A DNA stretch of 64,000 nucleotides. Origin: Angiostrongylus vasorum. Lineage: Eukaryota > Nematoda > Chromadorea > Rhabditida > Metastrongylidae. The stretch lies in assembly GCA_018806985.1 (NCBI GenBank), contig JADANN010000273.1, positions 434,001 through 498,000 on the forward strand. The letters are read 5' to 3'. This document shows, in pieces, positions 25,195-37,905 of this stretch. Position numbers and translations under genes: made by a program. Positions within the stretch are counted from its first letter, which is position 1. Each line of letters opens with the position of its first letter. The notes below the pieces were generated by a model. That model saw only the letters and a program-made list of their open reading frames with translations, was not told the origin of the DNA and did not search any database.

Positions 25195-26730
25195 CGTTTT
25201 GGAAGCAACCTTGTTCGCGTAATCTCTACAAACGATTCCAGCAAAAATGAAGATAATTTGCGAGTCATATAACGATTTAACAACCAGAATTTCCACCATT
25301 CTATGGAGTTTTTAACATTGACATGAGGAGAGTTGTTCGATATGGCGACACTATGTCGTGAAGCCATCCTCGAGAACGTCTTGCAAAAATTGGAGTAGGA
25401 GAGCTGGGGAGTAAAAGTCGATGGTCTGAGAGTACACCATTTTCTCATTCCTGATAATATCGTTCTTATAACATCAAGCATTGGCCAAACGGAACAACTG
25501 CTGGCTGACTTTGACAACGCCTTTGAAAAAGATTGGCCTTCAACTAAACTTTATGAAAACAATGCTAATGTGAAATGGATTTCTTTTTAATGCACCATCC
25601 ACGAGCAATAAAATAAATATTTCCGAACGCTTTAGCTATATGCATTTGGACCGAGAAGTCAAGGTGATGAAAAAACTTGGTTCCAGAGTTGAGTAGGACG
25701 AAGCTAGCGGCTTGGAGGGCCTTGAAACCCATCGAGAATGTAGTGGGGGAAACAAAGGCACCGGACTCCATGGGTGCCATATTGACTCCGCTATTCTCCT
25801 TGCCTTAACGTTTGCGTCAGAACTCTGGCCGCTACGTAAGCAGGATGAAGGTCAACTCAGCTTTATCAAATACCCATTCGAAAGGACGATTTTAGAAGTT
25901 TTAACTTATTATTACTGCCTACTCTTTTTAGCGGCAGGTTATGCGTTGCGAAATATAACTCTAATGATGCTGAGATATTTGCAAAACTCTGACCGCAGGT
26001 GCCCTATGGTGGGGAACGAACGCGCTATTGTCCTTTCCGGGGAGTAGCGCGCTCACCACCACACCATGCAGGTCCTTCGTTTCGCCTGTCTCTCAGCTAG
26101 TTCTATTGATCTTTTCGCCATCAGCAATCACCCATGAGCGGGATTGATCTGGGGAGCCCAAATCGGCAACGAACCCAGTTAAGCTGAGGCTGCAGTTATA
26201 ATAGGCACCTGCGGTCCAGAGTTTTGCAAATATCTCAGCATCATTAGAGTTATATTTCGCAACGCATAACCTGCCGCTAAAAAGAGTAGGCAGTAAATAA
26301 TAAGTTAAAATTGTGATTATAACTGCAGCCTCAGCTTAACTGGGTTCGTTGCCGATTTGGGCTCCCCAGATCAATCCCGCTCACGGGTGATTGCTGATGG
26401 CAAAAGATCAATAGAACTAGCTGAGAGACAGGCGAAACGAAGGACCCGCATGGTGTGGTGGTGAGCGCGCTACTCCCCGGAAAGGACAATAGCGCGTTCG
26501 TTCCCCATCATAGGCACCTGCGGTCCAGAGTTTTGCAAATATCTCAGCATCATTAGATTTTAGAAGTATTTTGTACCGCACAGGTGAGGAAGGAGATCGA
26601 AGCTGCGACCTAACTCATCGATCGAAAAACAAAGCCGCCATTTTACAAGCTGCAACGTCGGAAATTAGGTGTGCTGGAGAGGTGTTGCATATGAACGACA
26701 ACCGATGGACAGGAGTCGCTAGCGATTGAG
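25195..26730 (+). mobile_element. LINE family 1 fragment, 3' RT half, split by a foldback element
   Basis: The + strand carries RT palm remains (DNIVLITSSIGQTEQLL at 25455-25520, with the FADD tetrad replaced by residues before DNIV), LQLNF, then the C-terminal domain at 25680-25899 (ALTFASELWPLRKQDEG). The coding order resumes at 26556 after a 656-base insertion and ends near 26730 (DNRWTGVASD-like, decayed). Confidence 0.8.
25900..26555. repeat. Foldback element with 12-bp target duplication (copy B)
   Basis: Bounded by the perfect direct repeat gattttagaagt at 25888-25899 and 26556-26567, inside a LINE fragment. Starts tttaacttattattactgcc and ends tatctcagcatcatta. The interior holds three successive inverted blocks (25900-26195, 26196-26318, 26319-26555), so this copy carries an extra arm compared with copies A and E. 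Confidence 0.85.
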
Positions 26731-27853
26731 TACCATGAAATGTCAAGCACAGCAGAAACATCTCTTACTGATACTCAGGTATGTTTTATATGCTCATTTC
26801 TTAACTAAGACCCTAGAAAAAAAAGATGATGCTCAGAAAGCGCTTAAGGCTAGGAGAACCCATTGGTGTAATCCCTCTTCATTGCTACAACTGAAGGCAT
26901 TACTTGTCTACAACTGTCTACTCACTTGGCGATCAACAGCAGTTCAGCTGAGAGTTGGCGGCCTGCCTTTCGAACTAGAGTTCGACCAAAAAAAAATATT
27001 TCCGAAATCACCTATTTTTTTCGTTTTTGCTCTGATAGATTGAATGAAACATAAACTATTGAAAAAAACAGTGGAATCAACTTGAGAAAGTAATTTAAAA
27101 ATTTCTATAGAATATGGAAATGGTGGATGCTTTCAGGAATGGATTTTTTTCTATCGAACCAAATGATTGTGCTAACAACACATGTCGGCTACGAATTTTC
27201 AGCATACTTAGGTAGTGATTAAATATGTAATGCAAAAGCGAGGGAATTAGCCCTCGTGAATCGGTGGAGGGGAGGTGATGATTCCGCTTCGATGTCGTTA
27301 TCGTCACATCAAAACAGCCGGTTCGGCGCGCTGTGCCCCTCTCTTCCACACAACCATGCACTATGTCGTCTCCATCATTCTCCTGCTCATCGTCCTCCCA
27401 CAAAGAGGTCTTTTTGCAATTACCTCGTTCTCCTATAAACATTAGCTAGATTTACCGAGCTGCTCATTTTTTCTCACTGCGATCTCTTAAGCTTACCGAA
27501 CTTGTTACCTTCACATTAGTGCCGGCAGTGCGTTGAGTTGCTAAGATTCTGGATCTTTTGCCTTTTCTTGTTTTTTCGTGTGTTGTGAATTCCTATGGAA
27601 ATTAGTAGGACAGTGCATCAAGTTATGACAAGATACATATCTACTTTTTGGTTATAATACTAAGAACATTTTCAAAATGCGGTGTCAAAAAATGAGCAGA
27701 AACCACCGGTAATTCAACTTCATGGTTCTGCTCCTTGCTTCGTGAGATCGTATTATCAAGTACCAAAACAATAAGCTCAACTCGTTTAAGTTTTATTCTC
27801 ACGAAGACAGGACTCATTTTCACTTCACTTAGGAGTCTGAGAAATCTATTCAG
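26731..27853. other. Upstream flank of the EGF-ShKT gene
   Basis: No exon could be fixed. A first exon with a signal peptide for the gene at 27854 would be expected here or further upstream. Frames at 26726-27043 (+) and 27095-27442 (-) are not recognisable. Confidence 0.3.
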
Positions 27854-30800
27854 TTGTAGGAGATCTCAAAACGCAACCGCATGTTTACAAACGATTTACT
27901 GCCGACACATGTCGAATAAATCCTTGTCTTAACGAGGGTAAATGTGTTCCTGGCGCGCTAAGCTGCCAATGCACACAAGGTTGGATGGGACGATACTGTC
28001 ATAGTGAGTGTGACTTCTTCGTCTTTACATTTGATCGTGTTTCTCTCCATTACGAATTTTGTTGTTTCCAAACTAGTTTATCCTCACTAACTTTTATGTT
28101 TCAGTCACTGTCTTCTTTCAACATTTCTCTATCGCAATAGCAAGTGCACGAGAAGCGTTCTTAATGTTTTGTCAATGAACGACTTAACTCGTTTCCGTCT
28201 CTGTTCCCAGATCCTAACGTCTTTAGCAAGAAAAGCCTTTGACGGTGTCGGTTCTACGCGCTCTTCCTTAATCACAAATCGAGTTTTCGCATCACCACTT
28301 CGAACAAGTCTGCTGAACGAAGAACGCGATCGCGCAATAGCATAACAGCAACACAGGTCCCTCCGTGCCGGTATCACGCTTTCGTTTCCACTCCACCATC
28401 GATTTAGGAAAAAAGATATTCAAGATCTTCATTTCGGCCTTAATATTCAAAATATCTCCTTTATTACTTCTTCTAATCAGTTTCGCAAAACGAAAATGCC
28501 TAGTGAAGAGTGATTTCTTTTTGAGATTACTGGTACCACTTGTCTACTTAAAGCAAAGCTCGATCTATCATTTGTAAACTGCAGTGCATCGAAGGATGTC
28601 TGTTACATAATCAGATCGGACTTACCATATTAAAGCAGACATCAAAAAATATTTTAATTAATGAATTCGTTCTTTCCAAGAATCTAATGCTACGTGTTGT
28701 ACATAGATCGACAGGTTGGGCTTTCAGCTAAAAAGTATTCCACAATCAAAAAGTAGATGTGGGCTTTTCGAACGTCAGGACTTTAAGTGGTCCAAGTCCT
28801 TTCATAAAGAGCCAGTATTCTACCAGAAATCCATTATTCTTGATTTTAAAAATTAGTCGATTCTCTAACGAATTCTTTATTGGCACTTCAGATTGTAGTA
28901 AGAAGCGGTAGTTAATGAAGCCAATTTTGGAGTCTTCTCTCTTGGATATCTAGGCGTGTCCAACCTTTTTCAGTTACTAACAAGGCACTCTTACTCTTGT
29001 ACCCTTATTTCATCAAAGGTTGAAAGATGTGGATCATCTGTCATGGTGGATATAATCTGTGGATCGCATACTTCTTTCCGTAAATGAAAACAACTGAATT
29101 GAATAGGTATCCAGCTAGATGAATGAATTGTCCATCACTGGAACAAAACACAAGAACTAAACATTCGGTGTTCTCCATTTAATGCTTCAGTCTTTACAAC
29201 TAATGACAGCAGTGAATGCTGCATTTATTTAGGAAGATGTCGAAACATATACAAAAGTTGTGAGCGATGGGCCGCAGAAGACAAATGTCATTCCATTCTT
29301 ACTCAGACAAATTTCTTCGATGTTAACTGTGCATTGGCCTGCAATCTGTGTAAACCCGACTCCGATAAGGGTACGTTATCATTGCTTTAATTCCAGATTG
29401 GGTTAAGCTAATCCAAATGCAGGACATTAACATAAAGAGAAAGCCAGGTCATCGGGCAAGTACTCTTTCAATGTAATCTTGTCACTAATTCTGTTCTTCT
29501 TCACATGCTGTTTCAGACTTCTAAGCTTGTAAAAGATCATTGTGATGAAGCGTATCTGAGTCGCAATTTGTTTGTCCTAACGTTGCTAGCCAACGCACAT
29601 TATGCAACGGGGAGTTGGTCTTTTTATTCGTTCTATATAGCTCGACCGATGAGGCTTCAAAATGGTGCTCTTTGAGATACACAAGGGATAGCGATGATTT
29701 TTTATGAAGACCTCAGAATTTTCTAGCACAGAAATTCCTGAAATCCGTGGAAATTCAGGCTCGACAAGCGTTTAACATGACAAAGAAAACAGTAGGTGCC
29801 AGATCCCTAATTCACAACTATTCGCATACAGTAACGTGACTAATTGATGGATGACAACTGTAGAACAAGGAGACGAATGAAAGTGCACATAATACGAGGA
29901 TGGACCATCAAAGCATCTAAATAAATACTGCGGGGCCACGGAACGGGAATGCCTGCCAAATTCCTTTAAAGCAAAAAAGAAGTTTTCACATGGGCAACGT
30001 AGAATTTGTTGCCACACTTTTGAAATACCTATGAATAAGCGTGTACTTCAGTTGAACCGGAAATTCCTCTTCCTCCAGCCCTCGAGCCTCTCCAATTTTT
30101 TCTCGGAAAGTGGTACTCACAGGTACGTATCAGTAATTGCAAGCGCTGAGAACCGCTCAATTTTTGAATCTTAAAAAAATGTAGCAATTTCAATACATTG
30201 TTCAGGCTGCAAAGGGTCTGCGATATCCAACAGATATCTATGCTAGTGAGTACGAAGAAATTTTGGATGTAGCACCTGCAACTGTACCAATGTTTGGACC
30301 TCCTTCACTGAACTTAACGTTTGTGAAAAGGGTTTTTGTGTTACATTTTCTTTTTAATAATTGTTGTTCACATGATTAACAGTGAAATCAAAGACTTGCA
30401 TGACTGAAGGATGAGACCAAATGTCCCAAGAAAATATCAAAGACGTAGAAAAACAAATCAGCAAGCTCGCATTTAAAAACTTGGATCTGAACCATTGAAC
30501 CACTTTAAAATAAAATTCGCAAAGTGTTCGTTAGTATATTTATTTATACAATCCTATAAACTATTCTTTTTGAGCCGATGATATTCGTTAAAAGGTAGTG
30601 AATTGTCTTAAACAAATGCCGCCAAATAGACGAAACAAATAGGACATTATTATTTCTTCAATTTCTTGTCCAAAGAGTGCATATTCTGCAAGTAGGTTAA
30701 GGTCGAGTTTTCATGTTAGTAATGTTGACAATCCTCTGAACGGTTTACCACCTCATCGTGGCTGGGAGGCGTTCCTGAGTGTCCGGCTGCGATGTACAAC

Positions 30801-33289
30801 GGGGAGATTAGTCCCCCTGGCAAGGTCTTCCAAGGTGAGAAGGAGCCCGACGTTTTCAACAGGAAGCCTAGCTAATAGTAAACCAATACCAGGATCCGTC
30901 ACCGTCATGGTACCAAGCTAGTTGCAGGGGTGGCAAATCTCGGCCTGCTCTACAAGGGCGGCGACTGCCTGTGGTGGTAACGACCTGGAGCAGACTTTGG
31001 CCAAACTGTCCTCGGAATTCCAGGAAACCACGATGGCTAAACCAACAAATCTCCGAAGAAGTGGAGGTTATGCCAGGGTTCGCACAATGAGTGAAGACGA
31101 GCCTTTCAAGTATCCAAGTAGCCAAGTGTTGTTGACAATATTCAAACAAGAAGCTGTCCATATAAATTTAACACAAAAATTAAGAGTATGCAGCACAACA
31201 GAATTTCAGGCCTCGCCTACACTCTTAGCTGTTCGACCGAGCTTAATACCACAGGCAATGTCCCTGACATGACGGAAGTCTGATATTATCGTATTGAGAC
31301 CACTATGAGTCGTCACTCACTACAACATATTATGTGGTTTAGTCAGCCTATAACTAGTATTCGCTGTTTCCATATAGAGTGAAACGCTTCCTTGAATGTG
31401 TCATCTACATTTCCAACTAATCAGAGGATGTTTAGAGAGAAGTTCTGTAATGTTCAAAAAGTACACTTCTCATTTCATTCTAGAATTCTTTTCGTGGAGC
31501 TGACCCTGAATTCTAGTCTGAGCTCGGTAGTTAAGTAAATTCTGATAAAAAAATAATGCTTCACACATATTCATCTTTAGTGTTATTGTCGATTAATAAA
31601 AATAGACGTCTTTATAGTGTATTGAGCAAATTCCACATAATAACTACTTAATATTTCTCTCCAAAATATCGTGTTAATATCTTTACAATCTACTCATTTT
31701 CCCTAAGACTAGGCCAATGCAGCACACTTGAACTAAACTTGTACGAAGTAGTGGCTGTCACACTACATGTCTGACTGTTAGTGTCATATTCATAGAGGGT
31801 AAGCGAGTGCAAGAGGCCTGTAAGGACTACATGATTGCAACACTTTTGGAGAAGTGTCTCTGCATTAATTAATTACTGCGTACATCCAATGAAACGAGTT
31901 TTGTTTTGCAGAAGTACATCGTGGTATGACTCGGACATTAGAGTCATGCATGGATTCATAACACTGAAACCAAACTCGTACCCTCCTGAAGTTGCCATCT
32001 TAAGCACCAGCAATGAAGGTTTGCTCTTTAATGTAGTAAGCAGTTCATAAACACATTCTACGTGCTTGAGTTTATTATTTCACATTCCTAATTTATCCAT
32101 CTATTTTATCCGTTTTTTTATGCCTTAATATTTAGTATCTAGCAAACAATACTCTTTGGTTCTATTGCATTCTATTTAACAGATCTACTTTCCAAATAGC
32201 TATTTTATCACTTATTTCTCGCTCACATGAGCGCTTGTGGCGCAGTCGTCGGAGGCGCCCTGCAACATACACATGGAATCGATTCCTGCGCCCATGGCTC
32301 ACCAAGCCTTCCTTCCCCTGCGGGGTCGGCAAATTGGTACCAGACTTGTCTGGGGGGGGATAGCAATACTGACTCGATATATCGGTGGAGCACCCCGTGG
32401 CATTGTAAAGGTCAGATATGCATTCAATCACCTCCAACGAAACTTAATGACGTCGAATGCATGGCGTATCCTTCAGAGATTGATCAACGCCGAGGTCTTT
32501 ATCCTTTTTATCCTTTTTATTTCTCGCCTAGAGACGGCGTCATCAAATGCGTGTAATACTTACGGTAATGGAGAAGTTCACATGTCGTTATTGGGTAAGA
32601 CGACGCACAACTGCCAAGGCGAATTTTATTAACAGCATTTCACATTCACAGTTCCAGTGAGGAAATCAATAGGGCAGTTACTTCTTAATACAGCAAGTTT
32701 CTTTTCTTCAATTATTTTTACACGTCGACCTCTTTTATGCGGCTTTCTGACCAAAAATGTGCACTAATGTTTACATTAAAGGGCTCAGCATGATCGAACT
32801 GGGGGTCTTGAAGCACCACGTTTTGACGCTCAATGTCTCCTTCATGCAAGTCCATCCAACAATCGACAGTTCCATTTTGCCTCTAGGGGTTAGTTCATTG
32901 GAATCTATTCGCTTCAAATACTGTAGTATGTCGTTGTACTTGTATTTTACACGGTTCTCTACAAATTTTTCACTAGTTTTTCCATGAGAAAAGAACTTCC
33001 TAATTGCTTGATAGTCCCAACTGTTGTCTTATGATGTTTTCATCAACGGAAACCATTGAAAAATAAAGCGCAAGTTTAGGCAACGCGTCGATTTCGAAGA
33101 GTTGGCCAATTGTTGGAAATGACAGTTGCTAAGCTTTTTGCAAATAATAAAGTACGGATTTTGAATTTATTGATTGAGCTTTCTGGATATGCTGCATAAT
33201 AAGATTTCTCTTTGTATTCGAAAATTCTGTATTTTCAGGTTTCACAGTTTAAGAAAATGTTTAGAAAGATCGTGGACTATCCAATCTAA
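27854..33289 (+). CDS. Secreted modular protein: EGF-like, ShKT and nitrobindin/THAP4-type barrel
   Basis: Seven exons, phases consistent. 27854-28003 (or from 27860): EGF-like, [13 protein letters not shown]...[12 protein letters not shown], six Cys in EGF spacing, donor GTGAGT. 29233-29370: ShKT domain, [17 protein letters not shown]...NCALACNLC, donor GTACGT. 30052-30122: [13 protein letters not shown]. 30206-30318: [28 protein letters not shown]. 31912-32018: [26 protein letters not shown]. 32782-32888: [18 protein letters not shown] (its AAG acceptor is weak). 33239-33289: [16 protein letters not shown] then TAA. The last five exons give a roughly 150-residue beta-barrel of the nitrobindin type, known to bind heme in other members. 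Early introns are all phase 1, typical of extracellular modules. The start exon is not found; introns carry a LINE-2 module (30735) and a SINE (32229). An alternative is two adjacent genes split after the ShKT exon, where short stops could also end the frame (29440-29525). Confidence 0.75.
30735..31135 (+). repeat. Solitary 5' module of LINE family 2
   Basis: Begins gtttaccacctcatcgtggc (30737), includes taaaccaataccaggatcc (30876) and ggcgactgcctgtggtggta, and ends near tatccaagtagccaag. The same module stands 5' of the endonuclease in the minus copy at 36640-37905. It lies in an intron of the nitrobindin-like gene. Confidence 0.75.
32229..32522 (+). repeat. tRNA-derived SINE, family 1
   Basis: tRNA-like head: A-box region tggcgcagtcgtcggagg and B-box-like ggaatcgattcc (32275-32286). 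Then the shared core (gtcggcaaattggtaccag, acttgtctgg), the family body (agatatgcattcaatcacc) and a tail of repeated tccttttta. It is intronic in the nitrobindin-like gene. Confidence 0.85.
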
Positions 33290-33999
33290 AAGCGGGTTAA
33301 TACTCTAAGAAGGATAATTCTCTACTTCAGAAAGATGTCTAAACGGTTGTACAATCTGTATCCGTTTTAAAACCATTGATGTTGTAGAAAGATCTGATAC
33401 CATTGTCAGTCAATATGCTGTTCCATCTAGTTGACTTGTGTAGATTCTGAATTCTGTTTAAAATATATCAACATTGTCTGTCACCGTCTAAGAAATTTGG
33501 CTTTTTTATCCTTCAATGAATCGAGCCTTTCATTTACTTGTGCTTTTCGACAGAGCTTCTTTACTAACAACTGCTGGTTTCAATTCTTTTTTAGTCACAT
33601 AAAGACATTCCTCTTTGCTTCCAGTTCCACACGTAGAATTGTTTTTATTACATCCCACGAATGAGGTTCTTAGTTGAAACTTTCTTTATCATTTCCTGTG
33701 TTTAATAGGTGAATTGCTGGAACCCTCAAACAGTCCAGATGGACCACCCAAGCAAAAAGTCAGAGAAAACCTTTAAATTATAAAAGGGATAGATAGGAAA
33801 TTGACTTTTAATTAAGTTAGGCATTAGCCAACTTGTGCGATCTTGCGAACTCTTTTCTTTTTTTTTCGATTTGGCACGAGGTTTCTAATTGTTTTGATGG
33901 TCGCTGGCTGACGTTTCGGCGACTTCGCATTGCTCAGATCGTGGCTGTATTGTGTATACAGCCACGTTCTTATTAATAGGGGGAGGATTCTTCAAGTTC
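33290..33999. other. 3' flank of the nitrobindin-like gene
   Basis: Mostly unremarkable. At 33905-33940 one copy of the gctgacgtttcggcgac block seen in PLE-type repeats occurs, followed by an inverted pair (gtggctgtattgtg / tatacagccac, 33943-33966). Confidence 0.4.
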
Positions 34000-34270
34000 C
34001 TCCCAACTGTTTACCTCATCGTAGCTGGAGGGTGTTCCTGGGTATCGGGATGTGGTGCACGGTGAGAGGAATCACATGCTGGCAAATCTTCCTCTGATAC
34101 ACAAGAGCGGCGACTGCTCGTGGTGGTGACGACTTGGGCAGCCTTTGGCTATGCTGACCTCGAGACTCCAGGGGACCACAATGGTTAAACAAGCAAAACT
34201 CCGAAAAGATGGACATTGTGCTAGGGCCCGCACAACCAGTATAGAAGGGCCATCCATCTATCCAAGTAGA
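34000..34270 (+). repeat. Solitary 5' module of LINE family 2 (shortened)
   Basis: Starts tgtttacctcatcgtagctgg and keeps the block aagagcggcgactgctcgtg and the end gggccatccatctatccaag. An internal part present in the copy at 30735 is missing. Confidence 0.7.
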
Positions 34271-35109
34271 TGTTCTTTAGTTTAAATAAGAAACTTATTC
34301 ATAAACCAAACTAAACATTTGCATCTGCAAAATAACTCACCGTTTACTTTTCTAATTCTTTGCATTAAATAAATTTAGTGTCTCGAGAACAGGCGATAAT
34401 TTCTCAGTCAGTGGAGTATTTCAGAAGTTCAAAACTACACAGATTTATTGTAACTTTCACGCACTGTCATTTCAAACCCAAATATGCTTAGAATTGAAAA
34501 TTCCAAGAAGTTGAAAACGGAATATAAGTTCTCGAAATTTCCAACGGAAGGGTAGCAGTGGAAAACACAAAAGACATAATGAGAAGCACCGTGCTTATTG
34601 GAAAAAAAAACCCCGTTTGTTGATTTGTTTCACTAGAAACATGACAGCTGAAAGAGTAAATTAGGAGAAATATATGTCATGTGCTCCAGAAAGTCGGAAT
34701 TTCGTCACGGCAAAGCACGAGGGCCTTCTTTTGCTGGTAGAAATTTGCGGTTTTCAGTAGTTTTTATTGAGTTTGAAATGCACCGTAAGCTGTGATATTT
34801 TGATTTGAAGTTGAAAGCGGCCATTATTCTCGCGTCATGTGACTTTTGCAGAGTAGCTCGTATAGGATGATGAGGATGATAACGTACTCAGATCGTATTA
34901 ATCTGAGAAAAGCGCTAAGTCATATGTGATGGTAAGAAGTTTATCCAAACTGCCTTAAGAGTTTCGCACGTTGATGTTTTTCTATTCCTGCGCTAGAATA
35001 GTGATTCTTTAATTTATCATTATCTGCAATCTCCCACTTTAAAATTATCGTCGTGGTTTTTTGTGTACTAGAAAAGTATTTTTCGAGTTTCAAATTAATC
35101 AAGTAGACG
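34271..35109. other. Nothing recognised
   Basis: AT-rich, short frames, no shared repeat found. Confidence 0.3.
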
Positions 35110-36545
35110 TTCTGTTATTTGGACACAACAATCATCAGCTGCGTAGGCGGACCGACAGATAAGATAACAGGGATTCTTAGACATATCCTTAACCAGTGCT
35201 CAAACACATGGCCATCCATCTTCCTAACATCAAAATGTTCCTGGACGTCCTACACTGTGCACATACAAACCGCTCATATCCTATGTAGTCATTCGGTGTT
35301 ACCGCAATCTACACTCTAGGATGACATCGCAATAAAGGCTGTTCTCGAGGTTCTCATAAAACATAGAAAGAAGAAAAAAAATACCTACGACGTCTCAATT
35401 CAACAGCTCATGGCAGTGTTTTAGCTGTTCAATCTAAAGTTTGCCGAAGAGATATTACTCAAAAAATCAAAGAGTGTCCAACAGGACAGCGAGTGGCACC
35501 AAGGCTTGCCATCGCTTTTGTGTCAGAGGTGGGAGCTCCAGTTCTCCATCATCGTCCTTCATTGTACTGTCGATACGTAGACGAAGGCTTCGTCTTCTCT
35601 TCACAAGAGCGGATGGACATAGATTTGTAGTCCTTGGATGACCAATCAGAGTTTACGCGAGAGCAACCTAAAGAGAACTGGCTCCCAATCCTATGTATTC
35701 AATTGCAGCTTTCCGAATGTGAATACATCTCAATATGAAGTCGAAAGCTAAGGAATAGAAATGTACTACTGAACTATTTCTCTTATCATCTCCATCGAGC
35801 ACAAAAGGGACTTGCCCAGAACACGAACCGAACGGCTCCAAAAGTGTGCACAGGTGAAAAACGGAAAGTAATCACACTACACTCGGCACAATAAGTAGCC
35901 ATCTCAAATGGCTATGAAAAAAAAACAACCACCGAGGTTTGGTCTAAGAGGGGCTCTAAGCCTCAAATCTGATTATTAAACACTCAACAACTATTAAAAG
36001 TGCCTAAAAAACGTGGTCTAGAGAGTTCTTTGGCAGTCGTTGAATTTTCATCGTGCCCTACGTCGTTATTTAGTTCGAATCCGTGCATACGACCGCCTGT
36101 GTGAAGCAGACGATTGCGCCATTTGCTCTAACATTACAGACAGAGATTGCATGAGTTCAGGTACAATATACGTGATCTCATTTAAAGGTATCCAGTAACG
36201 ACTACGTTGGCTAAGCGAGTAGGCCACTTTGTGTTTGCACAGAATAGCAATTAGATGGGAACCTTAAAAAAACCGGCGAAGTGGTATGCACAGAGCACAA
36301 AAAGCACAACAGTGATGATTTCGAAGTGTGCGAGTGATTCTATGGTAGGAATGAAAGGCATCACCACGCAAACTCTTGAAGCGTTTTGGGTAAAAGTCAA
36401 AAGTCCAGAAGTGTACCGAAGAGATGAATGCCCCACAATCAAGCACGATTTTTTTGTATGTTCTCGGATTGATTTCTTGGCCTGGGTGGATTTCACCCGT
36501 CAACTCTGGTGAACAACGCTCGGGAGGTCACACATTCAACAAAGC
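35110..36545 (+). mobile_element. Penelope-like retroelement, decayed
   Basis: The + strand shows VGGPTDKITGILRHILNQ (35145-35200), a decayed RT body, then the active-site region CRYVDEGFVFSSQERMD near 35575, where YVDD reads YVDE. EFTREQPKENWLPIL follows at about 35650-35695. The GIY-YIG part starts at about 36065 (CAICSNITDRDCMSSGT, TIYVISFKG) and its C-terminal part is open at 36255-36512 (TLEAFWVKVKSPE, RDECPTIKHDFF). Stops and frameshifts throughout. Confidence 0.8.
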
Positions 36546-36639
36546 GTTGAGTAGTCTTTAAACAGAGTGTTGTTTATTTGTATAAGAGATCTTCATTAGT
36601 GCTATAGATAATTTATATGATTATATGGATAGCGTTAGG

Positions 36640-37905
36640 TAGAATATGTCGAAGGTACTCGCACGAAATGGCCTCTTATCACAGAACCATCTAGTTCGAT
36701 TTGTTCGCCTTCGCACCCTTATATCCTCCATGGACTGGGTTTTCGTCCCATTGTGTGCAGTCCAATCATTTTTTCCTATTTCGTTGAGCTCAATGGGCAT
36801 TATCTCTTCTTCAGTGACACTCGTTGAAAAACAGAAAAATATAATCAGCGAAACGAGAATTTGCTACGAATTATTTGTCAATACCCATGCCCTTATGGTT
36901 CCAATGGAGGGAATTCATTATCCACTGCAGTGGGCAGTAAGCAGCTTTGTCGACATGGTATCGCTTTGTCGAACCCCTTTTCCAATAGGTATGGTGAGGA
37001 GTCGATGAAAAAGCACTATATTTGTGCTGCAGCTCTGACAATAATGTGGTAGTTCTACATTCTTTCATCAGAGCGGATAGAGGAACATTACAATCGCAAG
37101 GATACCGATGGCACTATCTTAGACAAGGTCGTTTTTGGAATGCTTTCAGCAACTCTTTTTCGCTTGTACCTATGAAATCCTCCTACGAAGATCTTTTTCT
37201 GCTAGCATTTATAATCCGTGTTAAATGTTTTCCAGTATAATCGAGCTTCAGTTCGAGCAATTCTTCAATGGGGATGGACCTCGACAAGCAGGATATAGTC
37301 CTCAATCGGGCCTTCCAATATCTGCCAATCATATGAAGAGAAGACTTTATTGAGAATATCTCCGCCATGCACGGCTTGCTTGTTTTTTTCTTAGACGATG
37401 ACAGGAGTTCTTTTCCAGCGTATGGCTGAAGCGATTCCTCAAATGGTGAAGGCGGTGAACAGATTCAGTTCCAGCGACTTCAAGAAGAAAGTAAAGGTCG
37501 GCGTATGAAGAGACTGTTTCAATGTTGCAGATGCAGAGCAAGAAGCAGTCTCCATGGCATGTCGAAGCGTGCACGTTTTTTTCGGTTCCCAGTGTTGTCA
37601 TGGGCAAGCTCCTCTCACCAGTTGTCTCACCGCCCGACGTCGTAGACAGGGAGTGCCCAGTGTGCGGAGAACTCAGGGCTATAGATTTGTTGGCTTAGCC
37701 AATGTGGTTCCCTAGAGTTCCGAGGTCAGCCTAGCCGAAACTTTCCTCAGGTAATCTCTACAGAGGTAGTGGCCACCAGTTGTGAATGAGGAGATTTGCC
37801 ATCATGCGACTAGTTTAATACCAGGACGGTGGTGGACCCTGGTATTGGTTTACTCTTAGCTGGATTTCCTGATAAAAACTTTGGACACCTTCTTAGCTTG
37901 TTGAG
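36640..37905 (-). mobile_element. LINE family 2 copy: 5' module, endonuclease start and RT fragment
   Basis: Minus strand from 37905: the 5' module (complement of ggatttgcc / ccaggacggtggtgg), then HGDCFLLCICNIETVSS (37530-37580), a linker (SSLHMIGRYWKARL), then an RT palm (PIGKGVRQSDTMSTKLL near 36960-37000). The catalytic FADD reads FADY in the best frame (about 36845-36860), and VTEEEIMPIELNEIGKN follows. The 3' end is missing. This copy proves that the solitary modules at 30735, 34000, 46225 and 47570 belong to this LINE. Confidence 0.8.

Noticed and set aside
32227..32632. 131- and 109-codon frames
   Set aside because: Both are open only because the SINE is GC-richer and lacks stops in those frames; the same frames recur in every SINE copy.
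33331..33370. Alternative last exon of the nitrobindin-like gene (KMSKRLYNLYPF then stop)
   Set aside because: Needs phase 2, whereas the preceding exon ends in phase 0; the exon at 33239-33289 fits better.
36646..37008. 120-codon plus frame
   Set aside because: Antisense to the reverse-transcriptase part of LINE family 2.
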